DNA of 64,000 nucleotides from DASZWJ01 sp963813895 (GCA_963813895.1 CAWFAS010000003.1:434001-498000); one strand, 5' to 3'; counted from the first letter of the stretch, positions 43,041 to 55,823 are shown. Program-made: numbers and translations. The notes: generated by a model not told the origin, from the letters alone.

Positions 43041-45135
43041 TTATTTTTCTTTAATAATTGCTTCAGCAACACTGGCTGGCGCTTCCATATACTTGGAAAA
43101 TTCCATAGTATAGGTTGCACGTCCTTGGGTCAGTGAACGCAAATCCGTCGCATAACCAAACATCTTCCAAAGGACTTCAGCATCAATAATTTTACCTGTG
43201 GGATTTTCATCCATTCCCTGCACTAAACCACGACGACGATTTAAATCACCCACCACATCACCCATATAATCTTCAGGGGTAACTACTTCGACTTTCATAA
43301 TAGGTTCTAGTAACACTGGGCTTGCTTTGAATGCGCCTTCTTTAAAAGCCATAGAACCAGCAATTTTAAATGCCATTTCATTGGAATCTACATCATGGTA
43401 GGAACCATCAAACAATGTCACTTTAACATCCACAACGGGATAACCAGCTATAACACCATTTTGCAATTGTTCTCTAATGCCTTTTTCAACAGCCGGAATA
43501 TATTCTCTAGGAATCACCCCACCCACAATAGCATTTTCAAATTCAAAACCCGTACCCGGCTCTTGTGGTTCAAGATTAATCCAAACATGGCCGTATTGAC
43601 CACGTCCACCTGTTTGACGAACATATTTACCTTCTTGCTCCACCGATTTTCTGAATTGTTTCACGATAAGCTACACGTGGTTTACCAACATTAGCTTCGA
43701 CATTAAATTCACGCGCATGCGATCCACAATAATTTCTAAGATGTAACTCACCCATCCCTTCAATAATGGTTTGCCCTGATTCTTCATCAGTATGCACGCG
43801 GAAAGAAGGATCTTCTTGCGCAAGTTTACCTAAAGCAATACCCATTTTTTCTTGATCGGCTTTACTCTTTGGCTCCACAGCAACGGAAATGACTGGCTCA
43901 GGGAATTCCATGCGTTCTAAAGTAATAATGTTATTAACGTCACATAAAGTATCGCCAGTGACGGCGGTCTTCAAGCCTACAGCAGCTGCAATATCTCCAG
44001 CAAGACTTCTTTAATTTCTTCTCGAGTATTTGCATGCATTTGCAGTAAACGACCAATACGTTCTTTTTTGCGTTTCAAAGGATTATACACAGAATCCCCA
44101 GACTGTAATACGCCAGAGTACACTCTAAAATAGGTTAATGTGCCCACAAAAGGGTCGGTAGCAATCTTAAAGGCAAGCGCCGCAAAGGGCTCTGAATCAG
44201 AAGAAGACCTAATAGCTTCAGTACTATCTTTATCATCAAGCTGACCTTGGATCGGTGGCACATCGATGGGAGCCGGCATATACTCAATGACCGCATCCAA
44301 TAATGCTTGAACACCTTTATTTTTAAACGCTGTTCCACATAACATGAGTACAATTTCATTACGTACCGTACGAATACGCAAACCTTTCTTAATTTCTTCT
44401 GTAGATAAGATCCCCCGTCTCTAAATATTTTTCAGTAAATTCTTCGGTAGCTTCAGCTGCTGCTTCAAGCATATTTTCGCGCCATTTATTGCATTCCTCT
44501 TGCAGTTCAGCCGGAATGTCATGGGCTTCGTAAGTCATACCTTTATCAGCTTCATTCCAATAAATAGCTTTCATACGCAGCAAATCTACAATACCTTTGA
44601 AATTTTCTTCAGCGCCAATTGGAACTTGAATAGGGATGGGATTACCACCTAAACGAGTTTTAATTTGGTCAACAACCCTATAGAAATTTGCACCTGGCCT
44701 GTCCATCTTATTGACAAAACCCATACGCGGAACGCCATATTTATTCGCTTGACGCCATACAGTTTCAGTTTGGGGCTCGACACCACCCACTGAACAGAAT
44801 ACAGCAACAGCACTATCCAATACACGCAAGGAGCGTTCTACTTCAATAGTAAAATCCACGTGGCCAGGAGTATCAATAATATTAATTCGATGCTGAGGGA
44901 ACTGCTTGTCCATACCCTGCCAAAAACAGGTGGTGGCTGCTGAAGTAATCGTAATACCGCGCTCTTGTTCCTGAGCCATCCAGTCCATCACGGCCGTGCC
45001 TTCATGAACCTCACCAATCTTATGGGAAACACCGGTATAATAAAGAATACGTTCAGTAGTCGTAGTTTTTCCAGCATCGATATGGGCCATAATGCCAATA
45101 TTACGATAATGTTCTATGGGGGTTGTACGAGTCAT
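43041..45135 (-). CDS. fusA: Elongation factor G (broken by three single-base indels)
   Basis: EF-G drives translocation. G1 is AHIDAGKT (17-24), followed by DTPGHVDFT and NKMDRPGAN. Domains II-V follow through GGRGQYGHVWI, FAYS-like GYPVVDVKVTLFDGSYHDVDSNEMAFKIA and RRGLVQGM. Frame breaks occur near 44408 (extra base after GAT in ETGDL), near 44005 (missing base in EIKEV..AGDI) and near 43650 (extra A in QKSVEQ). Correction gives 2,094 bases, 697 residues, a normal length. The conserved sequence on each side means the gene itself is probably intact. Confidence 0.94.
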
Positions 45136-45432
45136 AAATTAAACCTATATCTCACAACTTGCCTAAAGCAAGCTTGGGGCGCGAAAGCTGAAAATGCAGT
45201 ACTATTCAGCGCGAATTAATAACACCAACTCAACAGGTCTTGCTGATAGGTGCTATGCGGACGTCAGGGAGAATCATCCTAGAGGAGATACTTTAGGGCT
45301 GGATTCTTGCCTAACAGCAAGCAAAAAATATTGTAAGTGCTCAGCCACTAGATGGAAACGGCTATATTTTCCTGCAGCTTCAAACAAACAAAGTAATTCC
45401 CGCGATTGCAGCAGGAACTACTTTATACCTAT

Positions 45433-45990
45433 TTACCAGCGATAATGTGCAAATGCCTGATTAGCTTTAGCCATACGATGCACATCTTCTCGTTTCTTGA
45501 CTGCTCCACCACGCCCATGGAGTGCATCATATATTTCATTGGCCAGACGTAAAACCATGGTTTTCTCATTCCTACCTTTGGCAAAATCTACTAACCAGCG
45601 CATAGCTAATGCCATACGACGCTGCGGTCGAACTTCAACAGGAACCTGATAAGTTGATCCACCAACCCTTCTTGACTTAACTTCCACCGTTGGGCTGACA
45701 TTTTCCAGCGCCTTTTCAAAAGCTTTAATGGCAGATTGTTTAGCTTGAGCAGTCAATTTATAACTTACTTTTCCACTACCACTGCTGCTGCCGCCACTAC
45801 CACCTTCTTTTCCACCTTCTTCAGTGTTTTCTCTTTGCTGTACGCGTATCAAGGCACCATATACAATTTTTTCCGCAGTGGATTTTTTCCCACTACGCAT
45901 GACGCTATTGATAAACTTTGAAATCAGTTCACTGCCAAATAATGGATCTGGCAAAATGTATCTTTTAGGTGCAGCTTTTCTTCTTGACAC
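45433..45990 (-). CDS. rpsG: 30S ribosomal protein S7 with Gly/Ser-rich insertion
   Basis: S7 is the primary 16S binder of the 30S head and the str-operon repressor in E. coli. The product has 185 residues instead of the usual 156. The extra 29 fall between residues 54 and 89: after the normal GALIRVQQR comes an acidic/Gly/Ser stretch (EEGGKEGGSGGSSSGSG) and a short basic segment, then the family sequence resumes at AFEKALENVSPTVEVKSRRVGGSTYQVPVEVRPQRR. The rest is standard through AHYRW. The insertion is in frame with no sign of error. A 297-base spacer follows before fusA. Confidence 0.96.
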   Translation of the reverse strand: MSRRKAAPKRYILPDPLFGSELISKFINSVMRSGKKSTAEKIVYGALIRVQQRENTEEGGKEGGSGGSSSGSGKVSYKLTAQAKQSAIKAFEKALENVSPTVEVKSRRVGGSTYQVPVEVRPQRRMALAMRWLVDFAKGRNEKTMVLRLANEIYDALHGRGGAVKKREDVHRMAKANQAFAHYRW

Positions 45991-46130
45991 AGTTATTCCT
46001 CAATCATATCTTCTTAAAAAAATCGGGTATTTCCTACTTACTGCTGGAAACACTTCCTGGATTCAAATGTCTTGATCGGGAGAATGAAACCGCCCGACTC
46101 AGTAAAGGTTTAATAGGTGGACCGAACAAA

Positions 46131-46505
46131 TTATTTTTTAGGCCGCTTTTCACCATATTTTGAACGTCCTTGGCGACGGCCAGATACTCCAGCGGTGTCC
46201 AGGCTACCACGAACAATATGGTATCGCACACCAGGCAAGTCTTTAACACGACCACCACGAATTAATACAACTGAGTGCTCTTGCAAGTTATGCCCTTCAC
46301 CACCAATATATGCACTAACTTCATTGCCGTTAGTGAGGCGTACACGAGCTACTTTACGAAGCGCCGAATTAGGTTTTTTAGGAGTAGTTGTGTATACACG
46401 TGTGCACACACCTCTTCTTTGAGGGCATCTGTCTAATGCAGGAACAGTACTCTTTTTGCGTTTTTGAATACGCGGTTCCTGCACCAACTGGCTAATTCTC
46501 GGCAT
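46131..46505 (-). CDS. rpsL: 30S ribosomal protein S12
   Basis: The 124-residue product carries TTPKKPNSALRKVARVRL and GGRVKDLPGVRYHIVRG. K43 and K88, where streptomycin-resistance changes occur, are both the wild-type lysine. S12 monitors decoding. It is the first gene of the long str-S10-spc-alpha cluster, so its promoter should lie in 46506-46987. Confidence 0.98.
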   Translation of the reverse strand: MPRISQLVQEPRIQKRKKSTVPALDRCPQRRGVCTRVYTTTPKKPNSALRKVARVRLTNGNEVSAYIGGEGHNLQEHSVVLIRGGRVKDLPGVRYHIVRGSLDTAGVSGRRQGRSKYGEKRPKK

Positions 46506-46987
46506 TTATAAATTACTCCAAAAAACAATTTTATACATCAATCAGCGTATGCAGCCGATAGTATGCGGCAATGGGGCTTACAGGACAGAAATAACAAGGC
46601 TTTCTTTCAACTGTAATTAAAATATTCTTTTTCGCATTGCGTGAATCCGAACTCAAATCATTAGCACATCTAGTCTAATATTCAAAACATTCAGATCAAT
46701 GGAGGCGAGATTCTAAAAGAGGTTAATCAACCCTGTCAAGGCATGAACGCAAAGAATTGCAATTTTTTTCAAAATTCTTTGAAATATAAGCTGAAATGAC
46801 TGTTTAACCTGCTAAATAATCTGTGCCGCATTAAAAAACATCTATTGCAAATAATACAACGGGTAAGCATCTTAATTGGACTATTATCCTGAGTCTGGCG
46901 AAGGGTCTCCTTGAGGTCCTACAAAAAGGAGATCCTTCACTACGCTCAGGATGACAGCTAAATCAGGATAAAAAGCTAAATAACGAT
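46506..46987. other. 482-base region between rpoC and rpsL
   Basis: This holds the rpoC downstream region and the promoter region of the ribosomal supercluster. Apart from the palindrome at 46887-46951 I see no gene. No promoter stands out clearly enough to place. Confidence 0.5.
46887..46951. repeat. Imperfect palindrome after rpoC
   Basis: TCCTGAGTCTGGCGAAGGGT and the complement of GGAGATCCTTCACTACGCTC form 26-base arms agreeing at about 21 positions. The right arm contains the dispersed CTTCACTACGCTCAGGATGA also found near 26760. It may act as the rpoC terminator, but no T-run follows. Confidence 0.55.
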
Positions 46988-49900
46988 TTAACTATCCTCA
47001 GGATTTTGATCTGCTGGAGATTTTAACGCCTGACTTAAAGCTTCCTCGGCTTTGCTAGCAATCATTGCTGTGTCCTCCACCTCCTCCAGCCTTGGAGTAG
47101 CGGTTCCTCCAAAACGTTTTTTGCGACGACGCAAGTGATAGATAAACCCAGTACCCGCAGGTATCAATCGGCCAACTATCACGTTTTCTTTTAATCCACG
47201 CAGTTCATCGCGTTTTCCACTGACAGACGCTTCCGTCAATACCCGTGTCGTTTCTTGGAAGGAGGCGGCAGAGAAGAAGGATTCAGTTGCTAATGATGCC
47301 TTGGTAATCCCAAGCAAAACCGGCTCAAACCGAGCTGGTAATTTATTTTGCGACTGAACTACTTGATTTTCTACTGCTAACTGACTTCTTTCAACTTGTT
47401 CGCCTTTAAGGAGGGTAGTGTCACCCGTATCGGTTATCAATACCTTGCGTAACATTTGGCGTACAATAATTTCAATGTGTTTGTCGTTAATCTTTACACC
47501 CTGCAAACGATAGACTTCTTGTACTTCATCGACGATGTAATTGGCTAGCGCATGTGCTCCCAATAAGCGCAGGATATCATGTGGGTCAGGCGGACCATCT
47601 GCTATCACTTCACCTTTTTCTACACTTTCACCTTCAAATACTGTGACATGGCGCCATTTAGGAATCAATACTTCATATACTTCCCCATCAACACCACTGA
47701 TCATCAGACGGCGTTTATCCTTAGTCTCTTTTCCAAAGGCAATAATCCCGGAAATTTCCGCTAAAATGGCGGCATCTTTGGGTTTTCGTGCTTCGAACAA
47801 ATCTGCCACTCGAGGTAAACCACCGGTGATATCACGAGTTTTACTGGTTTCTTGAGGAATACGGGCGATAACGTCACCAATACCTACCTCTGCGCCGTCC
47901 TCCAAAGTAACGATAACACCATGGGGCAAGAAATAATGGGCTGGCAGATTAGTTCCATGCAAACATAGATCTTTGCCTTCTTTGTCGACTAATTTGACCA
48001 TCGGACGCAGATCTTTACCTCCCGGACCTCGTTGCTTCAAACCGGTGACCACAAAACTGCTTAAACCGGTCACTTCATCAGTTTGACGATTCATGGTAAC
48101 ACCATCAATCAAATCGCTGAACTGAACGAATCCAGCCACCTCAGTAATGATAGGATGAGTATGTGGATCCCACTGAGCTATTACTTGTCCAGCCTCAACT
48201 TCCGAACCTTCTGTAATATTTAGCACAGCACCGTAAGGTACCTTATAACGTTCGCGTTCACGGCCACGACTATCAACCACTGAAATTCGCCTGATCGTGA
48301 TACTGCAATCAAATGACCACTAGCATGACGCACAGTTTTAATGTTATGCAGTTTAACCTGACCTCTGGATTTTACTTGTACGCTGTTTACCGCCATAGCC
48401 CTAGATGCAGCACCACCAATATGGAAGGTACGCATGGTTAGCTGGGTACCTGGTTCACCAATCGACTGTGCCGCGATAACACCAACTGCTTCACCAATAT
48501 TGACGATATGTCCACGCGCTAAATCACGCCCGTAGCACATGCCACAAATGCCATAATGCGATCCACAAGTAATTCCTGAGCGAACACTTACTCTATCGAC
48601 GTTACATTCTTCGAGGACAGCAACCAAGCTTTCATCTAGCAAGGTATTCCTGGGGATAACAATTTCGTTCGTTTCAGGATTATAAACATCTTCAGCCAAT
48701 ACTCGACCCAATACTCGTTCGCGCAATGGTTCAACCACATCACCACCTTCAATGTGCGCTGTCACTATCATGCCATCTTCGGTACCACAATCTTCCTCAC
48801 TGACTACAACATCTTGAGCAACGTCGACTAAACGACGGGTTAAATACCCAGAATTAGCTGTTTTCAACGCCGTATCGGCCAAACCTTTACGCGCACCATG
48901 AGTAGAAATAAAGTACTGCAACACATTCAAGCCTTCACGGAAGTTAGCGGTAATCGGTGTTTCGATAATAGAGCCATCAGGCTTAGCCATCAAACCTCGC
49001 ATACCCGCTAACTGACGAATCTGTGCTGCCGAACCTCGCGCACCAGAATCAGCCATCATAAAAATGGATTAAATGAGTCTTGACGCACTGTTTTACCTTC
49101 AGCATCCACTACTAATTCGGTAGAGATTTTTTCCATCATAGCTTTAGCGACTTGATCATTAGTGTGCGACCAAATATCGACCACTTTATTCTAACGCTCA
49201 CCTTGGGTCACTAAACCGGAAGCAAATTGCATTTCAATTTCGCGCACTTCTTCTTCAGCTTTGGCAATAATATCGTATTTTGTTCAGGAATAACTAAATC
49301 ATCTACACCCATTGAAACACCGGACATAAGTAGCATAACGAAACCCGGTATACATCAATTGATCGCAAAAATAACCGTCGCTTTCAGCCCCAACTCGCGA
49401 TAGCAAATATTGAGGAATCTAGAAATGCTTTTTTAGTCATGGCTTGATTAACTAAATCGAAAGCAATACCTTCGGGCACAATTTCCCATAATAACGCACG
49501 ACCAACAGTGGTATCAAATAGTTTGAATTCTTCATGCCTTTCTCCTTCAGTATTAAACGTTACTTCCTTAAGACGAACTCTAATTTTTGCATGTAAATCA
49601 ACGGCACGATTCATATAGGCACGGTGTACTTCTGCGACATCAGCAAAAACCATGCCTTCACCTTTGGCATTGATGCGGTCACGCGTCATGTAATACAAGC
49701 CTAAAACCACGTCTTGGGTAGGCACAATAATCGGTTCACCATTGGCAGGAGATAAAATGTTATTGGTAGACATCATCAATGAACGCGCTTCTAATTGCGC
49801 TTCCAAGGTCAAAGGCACGTGAACAGCCATTTGGTCACCGTCAAAGTCAGCGTTATAGGCTGTACAAACTAACGGATGCAGTTGAATCGCTTTACCTTCA

Positions 49901-51233
49901 ATCAATACCGGTTCAAACGCTTGAATACCTAAACGGTGCAAGGTCGGTGCACGGTTTAATAAAACAGGATGTTCGCGAATCACTTCTTCTAAAATATCCC
50001 ACACTTCCGGTGCTTCACGTTCCACCATTTTTTTGGCAGCTTTAATGGTGGTGGCCAGACCACGACGTTGTAATTTGCTAAATATAAAAGGTTTAAATAA
50101 TTCCAAGGCCATCTTTTTTGGCAAACCACATTGATGTAACTTAAAGTTGGACCCACCACAATCACCGAACGACCAGAATAATCAACACGTTTACCTAATA
50201 AGATTTTGACGGAAACGACCTTGTTTACCTTTGATCATATCTGCTAAAGATTTCAACGGACGCTTATTAGCGCCTGTAATGGCACGGCCTCGACGACCAT
50301 TATCAAACAAAGCATCCACTGCTTCTTGCAACATACGTTTTTCATTGCGAACGATAATATCTGGAGCATTTAAATCTAATAATCGTTTTAAACGATTATT
50401 ACGGTTAATCACACGACGATAAAATCGTTTAAATCAGAAGTTGCAAAACGACCACCATCTAAAGGCACTAAAGGTCGTAAATCAGGCGGCAATACAGGCA
50501 ATACAGTTAAGAACCATCCATTCAGGTTTATTACCAGAAGCTAAGAAAAGCTTCCATCACTTTAAGACGTTTTGTCAATTTTTTAAGTTTGGTTTCAGAA
50601 GTGGTTGTGGGCAATTTCTTCACGTAAATTTGCCACTTCATCTTCCAAATTAATCGCTCTTAATAAGCGTTGAATCGCTTCGGCACCCATCAAGGCTTCA
50701 AATTCATCACCATATTCTTCAACGGCATCTAAATAGGCTTCTTCTGATAACAATTGGCCAGTTTCTAAAGTGCGTCATGCCTGGATCAACCACCACAAAT
50801 GCTTCGAAATAGAGAATGCGTTCAATATCACGTAAAGTCATATCCAACAACAATCCAATACGAGAAGGCAAGGATTTTAAAAACCAGATATGCGCAACAG
50901 GACAGGCTAATTCGATATGTCCCATGCGTTCACGACGCACTTTAGCTAAAGTGACTTCAACTCCACATTTTTCACAAATCACACCACGATGTTTCAAACG
51001 CTTATATTTACCACATAAACATTCATAATCTTTAACTGGACCAAAAATTTTAGCGCAAAACAAACCGTCGCGTTCTGGTTTAAAGGTGCGGTAATTAATC
51101 GTTTCAGGTTTTTTAACTTCACCAAAAGACCAGGAACGAATCATATCAGGAGAAGCAAGACCAATACGAATAGCATCAAATTCTTCGATATGCTCTTTAC
51201 TGATAAACTTACTAGATCTTGCAAAGCAGTCAA
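46988..51233 (-). CDS. rpoC: RNA polymerase subunit beta' (broken by about 14 indels)
   Basis: All regions of beta' are present in order: the zinc-binding domain (CLCGKYKRLKHRGVICEKCGVEV), the clamp, the catalytic NADFDGDQM motif (near 49835), the bridge and trigger helices (MADSGARGSAAQIRQLAGMRGLMAKP) and the C-terminal part to 46988. I place one-base indels near 51210, 50772, 50613, 50548, 50508, 50420, 50199, 50140, 49427, 49361, 49332, 49284, 49062 and 48287, and a TAG in place of Tyr at 49191. The net is minus two, giving 1,416 codons when corrected. The last 1.3 kb is clean. The start is taken as TTG 51233 after AGGAG, a tentative choice because the first indel is close by. Confidence 0.93.
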
Positions 51234-51348
51234 TGTGGTTCTCCTATACAAATGGCATTAGAATCAAGGAATAACTGTATTCTCCATTGCCATCCCTCTA
51301 TACTCATAGGTTATAGTTCTGTGGACTATCCATTACTTGTCCAATATA

Positions 51349-54300
51349 TTACTCATTTTCAAACTCAATATTAATCCCAACGAACGAATTTCTTTGACTA
51401 ACACATTAAATGATTCTGGCATTCCGGCTTCCATACGATGATCACCATCCACAATGTTTTTATACATCTTGGTACGCCCACTCACATCATCGGATTTCAC
51501 GGTAACATTTCTTGTAAAGTATAAGCTGCACCATAAGCTTCCAATGCCCACACTTCCATTTCTCCGAAACGTTGACCACCAAATTGTGCTTTACCACCCA
51601 ATGGCTGCTGAGTCACCAAGACTATAAGATCCGGTGGAACGCGCATGCATCTTATCATCAACCAAATGATTTAATTTCAGCATATACATATAGCCACGGT
51701 CACTAGGTCGATCAAATGCATCACCCGTACGGCCATCGTATAATGTGGTTTGACCAGATTCAGGCAAGCCTGCCAATTTCAACATTTCTTTAATTTCTGC
51801 TTCGGTAGCGCCATCAAACACAGGTGTTGCCATCGGCACACCTTCACGTAAATTATTGGCTAAGTTCAATAATTTCCTCATCAGTAAATGACTTAAAGTC
51901 ATCTTTTTGTTCTTGACCTATGTCTATAAATTTGATTTAAATAATTACGCATATCTCCGAAGCTTTTCGCTGCTGATCTAACATTTCACCAATTTTATTA
52001 CCTAAACCTTTTGCTGCCCAACCCAAATGGGTTTCCAAAACTTGGCCGACGTTCATACGTGAAGGCACACCCAATGGATTCAACACGATATCACCGGGGT
52101 ACCATCTGCTAAATAAGGCATATCTTCAACAGGAACAATCGTAGAAATAACACCTTTATTACCGTGACGTCCCGCCATTTTATCACCGGGTTGAACACGA
52201 CGTTTAACCGCCAAATATACTTTAACAATTTTAAACACACCAGGCGCTAAATCATCACCTTGCGATCAGTTTCTTGCGTTTTTCATCCAGTTTTGTATCA
52301 TGATCTTTACGCAGTTGTTTCAATTGATCAGCTAGCAGCTTCTAAATGTTGCTGCGGTGGCTTCATCTTTCAAGTGAATATCAAACCATTTTTCACGTGG
52401 CAATTTCCTGCAAATAAGCTTTAGTAATTTTTGACCCGCCTTCAAACCTGCCGGACCGCCTTGCAGCCGTTTTATCCAATAACAGTTTTTCAACACGCTG
52501 ATAAAATGCATCTTCACGAATACGCAATTCATCGTTAAATCTTTTTTAATCTTATCAAATTCAGCTTTTTCAATTTCAAGAGCACGTGCATCTTTTTTCA
52601 CACCTTCACGCGTAAAGACTTGCACGTCAATCACAGTACCATTCATACCTGAAGGCACACGCAAGTGAAGTATCTTTTACATCAGAAGCTTTTTCACCGA
52701 AAATGCGCGTAATAATTTTTCTTCCGGCGTCAGTTGGGTTTCACCTTTAGGAGTTACTTTACCAACCAAAATATCGCCCGATCTCTACTTCTGCACCAAT
52801 ATAAACAATGCCGCATTTATCTAATTTAGACAGCGCGCTTTCACCAACATTGGGAATATCTGCGGTGATTTCTTCTGGACCTAATTTGGTATCACGCGCA
52901 ACACAGGTTAATTCTTGAATATGAATAGTGGTAAAACGATCTTCTTCTACCAAACTTTCAGAAATCAGAATGGAATCTTCAAAGTTGTAACCATTCCAGG
53001 GCATAAAGGCGACTAATAAATTTTGTCCTAGCGCTAATTCGCCTAAATCGGTAGAAGGGCCATCCGCTAATACATCACCTTGATTCAACTTCATCGCCAA
53101 CTTCAACTAAAGGATGTTGATTAATACAGGTATTTTATTGGAACGGGTAAATTTCGTCAAGATTATAAATATCTACCCCTGCTTCATCCGCGCCTGTTTC
53201 ATCATCGTCGACACGCACCACGATACGCGAAGCATCCACAGAATCAACTACACCTCCGCGTTTAGCTACGACGGTAACACCAGAATCGATAGCAACGATA
53301 CGTTCCATACCGGTTCCCACTAAGGGTTTTTCAGTGCGCAATGTCGGCACGGCTTGACGTTGCATGTTGGAACCCATCAATGCACGGTTAGCATCATCGT
53401 GTTCTAAGAATGGAATCAAGAGCAGCTGCGACCGACACAATTTGTGAGGCGAAACATCCATATAATTAACTTTATCAGGTGTAGTAAAAGTAAATTCATC
53501 TTTATAACGGCAAGGAACTAATTCATCTGTTAATACGTCCTTCTTCATCTAATGTAGTATTCGCCTGTGCAATATAGAAATCGCCTTCTTCAATCGCAGA
53601 TAAATAATCAATTTCATCCGGTTAACTTGACCATCCATCACTTTACGATAAGGAGTTTCTAAAAAGCCATATTCATTGGTGCGGCAAACACAGCTAACGA
53701 ATTGATTAATCCAATATTCGGACCTTCTGGTGTTTCAATCGGACAAACACGTCCATAATGAGTGGGATGCACGTCACGCACTTCAAAGCCAGCTCGTTCA
53801 CGCGTTAAACCACCAGGCCCTAAAGCAGAAACACGGCGTTTATGCGTAATTTCAGACAAGGGATTATTTTGATCCATAAATTGTGAAATTGACTGGAACC
53901 AAAAAATTCTTTAATGGCGGCAGAAATCGGTTTAGCATTAATTAAATCTTGCGGCATTAAATTTTCAATATCAGCCAAACTCAAACGATCTTTCACCGCA
54001 CGTTCCACACGAACCAAACCAACACGAAATTGATTTTCAGTCATTTCACCACGCTGCGTACGCGGCGATTACCTAAATGATCAATATCATCAACTTCACC
54101 TCGACCATCACGAATATCAATCAATGACTTTAATAACATCGACAATATCTTCTTTGGACAATGTCGCCTGGACCGGTTAAATCTGTGCGCCCGACGCGAC
54201 GATTAAATTTCATGCGACCAACCGCAGATAAATCATAACGTTCCAAAGTAAAGAATAAATTTTGAAATAAATTTTCAGCAGCATCTTTAGTTGGTGGTTC

Positions 54301-55470
54301 ACCCGGGACGCATCATGCGATAAATTTCACTAATGCTTCTAATTGATTGTTAGCTGGTATCAATTTTAAGGTATCAGAAATATAAGGACCACGATCAAAA
54401 TCATTAGTAAACAAGTTTTTAACAGGTGTAACACCTGCTTTTTTTAAGGTGTTCAATAATTCCGGGGTTATTTCAGTATTAGCGTCTGCTAAAATTTCAC
54501 CGGTATTAGTATCGACAATCGGTTCTGCCGACTACTTTTCCATAAACATATTCAGCAGGCACAGCTAAGTTAGCTAATACTAGCTTTTTCAATTACGGAT
54601 ATGGCGCATGGAAATACGTCGACCTTTTTCAACAATACTTTGCCTTCTTTACCTTTAATATCTTCAAAAGCAATTTCACCACGTAATCGTTAGGGAACTA
54701 AATCTAAGAACAAATTCTATCATTATGGATATGAAAGGTATTCATTTCGAAGAAAGTATCGTAAAATTTCTTCTGCGTTATAACCCTAGAGCACGCAAAA
54801 AAATAGTTACAGGCAATTTACGGCGACGATCGATACGTACAAATATACAGTCTTTAGGATCAAATTCAAAATCTAGCCAAGAACCACGGTAAGGAATAAC
54901 TCGCGCTGAATATAATAATTTTCCTGAGGAGTGGGTTTTGCCTTTATCATGTTCAAAGAATACACCAGGGGAACGATGCAATTGGGAAACCACAACACGC
55001 TCGGTACCATTGATAACAAAACTACCTGTCTCGGTCATCAACGGAATTTCACCCATATATACTTCTTGTTCACGAATGTCTTTTACTACCTGACCTTTGG
55101 ATGCTTCTTTATCATAAATAACCAGGCGTAACTTTACCCGCAGCGGAGCGGCATAAGTTAATCCGCGCGATTTGCATTCTCTTACGTCAAAAGCGGGTTC
55201 GCCTAGACTATAGCTAAAATACTCTAGTGCTGCATTTCCAGAATAACTTGTAATCGGAAATACAGATTTAAATGCCGCATGCAATCCAGTATCAGTTCTT
55301 TTTGCAACTGGAACTTCCTCTTGCAAAAAAGCTTTATATGAATCTAATTGTAAACTTAATAAGTAGGGGTTATCCATAGCCCTTGAGCTTTTACCAAAAC
55401 TCTTGCGAATGCGTCTTTTTTCTGTATTTGAATAAGTCTGACTTGAATGACCGGTCATAGTGTAAGCCAT
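51349..55470 (-). CDS. rpoB: RNA polymerase subunit beta (broken by about 37 indels)
   Basis: Beta is present from [26 protein letters not shown] to the C-terminal EFENE, including the rifampicin region (FFGSSQ...[61 protein letters not shown]). The first 227 codons are clean. From about 54785 downward a frame change occurs on average every 90 bases, and CAA has become TAA at 54690-54692. Twenty apparent insertions and seventeen deletions give net plus three; removing them leaves 1,373 codons, a normal size. Protein conservation persists across all frames, arguing for sequence error and not decay. Confidence 0.92.
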
Positions 55471-55758
55471 TGGCTCGCCTCACCTGATGAAGATAACTGA
55501 CTTCGCTCTTCAAGGCATAAACCCTGAAGTCGACCTAAGTGCCCTACACTTAAAGGGCAAGAACTGTGAGAACCATTTTTGTTCGAATGCAGCAAAACTT
55601 GAATAGAAGATCTCTTTGTGGATCAACTCATACGCTTGCTGGACACATCATCCCCCTCGCAGGAGGAGAAGATACAAATAGTTCTCGGAGAGAAAAATAA
55701 ACAGGCTGACCTCATTGAGGTTTAAGCTTTGCCCATAAGTATTTATCACAAAAATTTA

Positions 55759-55799
55759 CAGACAGTACGGGCGAGAAAAAACCTCGCCCGTACTGTCTG
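55759..55799 (-). terminator. Perfect 17-bp hairpin in the rplL-rpoB gap
   Basis: CAGACAGTACGGGCGAG and its exact complement enclose a seven-base loop, followed on the minus strand by TAAATTTTTG. It lies 25 bases after the rplL stop. In E. coli this gap contains an attenuator that lowers rpoBC expression and an RNase III site; this hairpin is well placed for either role. The rest of 55471-55823 shows no gene. Confidence 0.65.
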
Positions 55800-55823
55800 G
55801 GAATAAAATAAACTTTGATTAGC

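Noticed and set aside
45724..45831. S7 insertion as an assembly error
   Set aside because: It is in frame, has varied codons, and the downstream sequence resumes exactly at the family alignment; kept as a real feature, although it lies near the error-prone genes.
46988..55470. rpoB and rpoC fragments as separate genes or true pseudogenes
   Set aside because: Protein conservation runs through every frame, corrected lengths are whole and normal, and the genes are essential; sequence error explains the data better. Programmed frameshifting cannot account for about fifty events of both signs.
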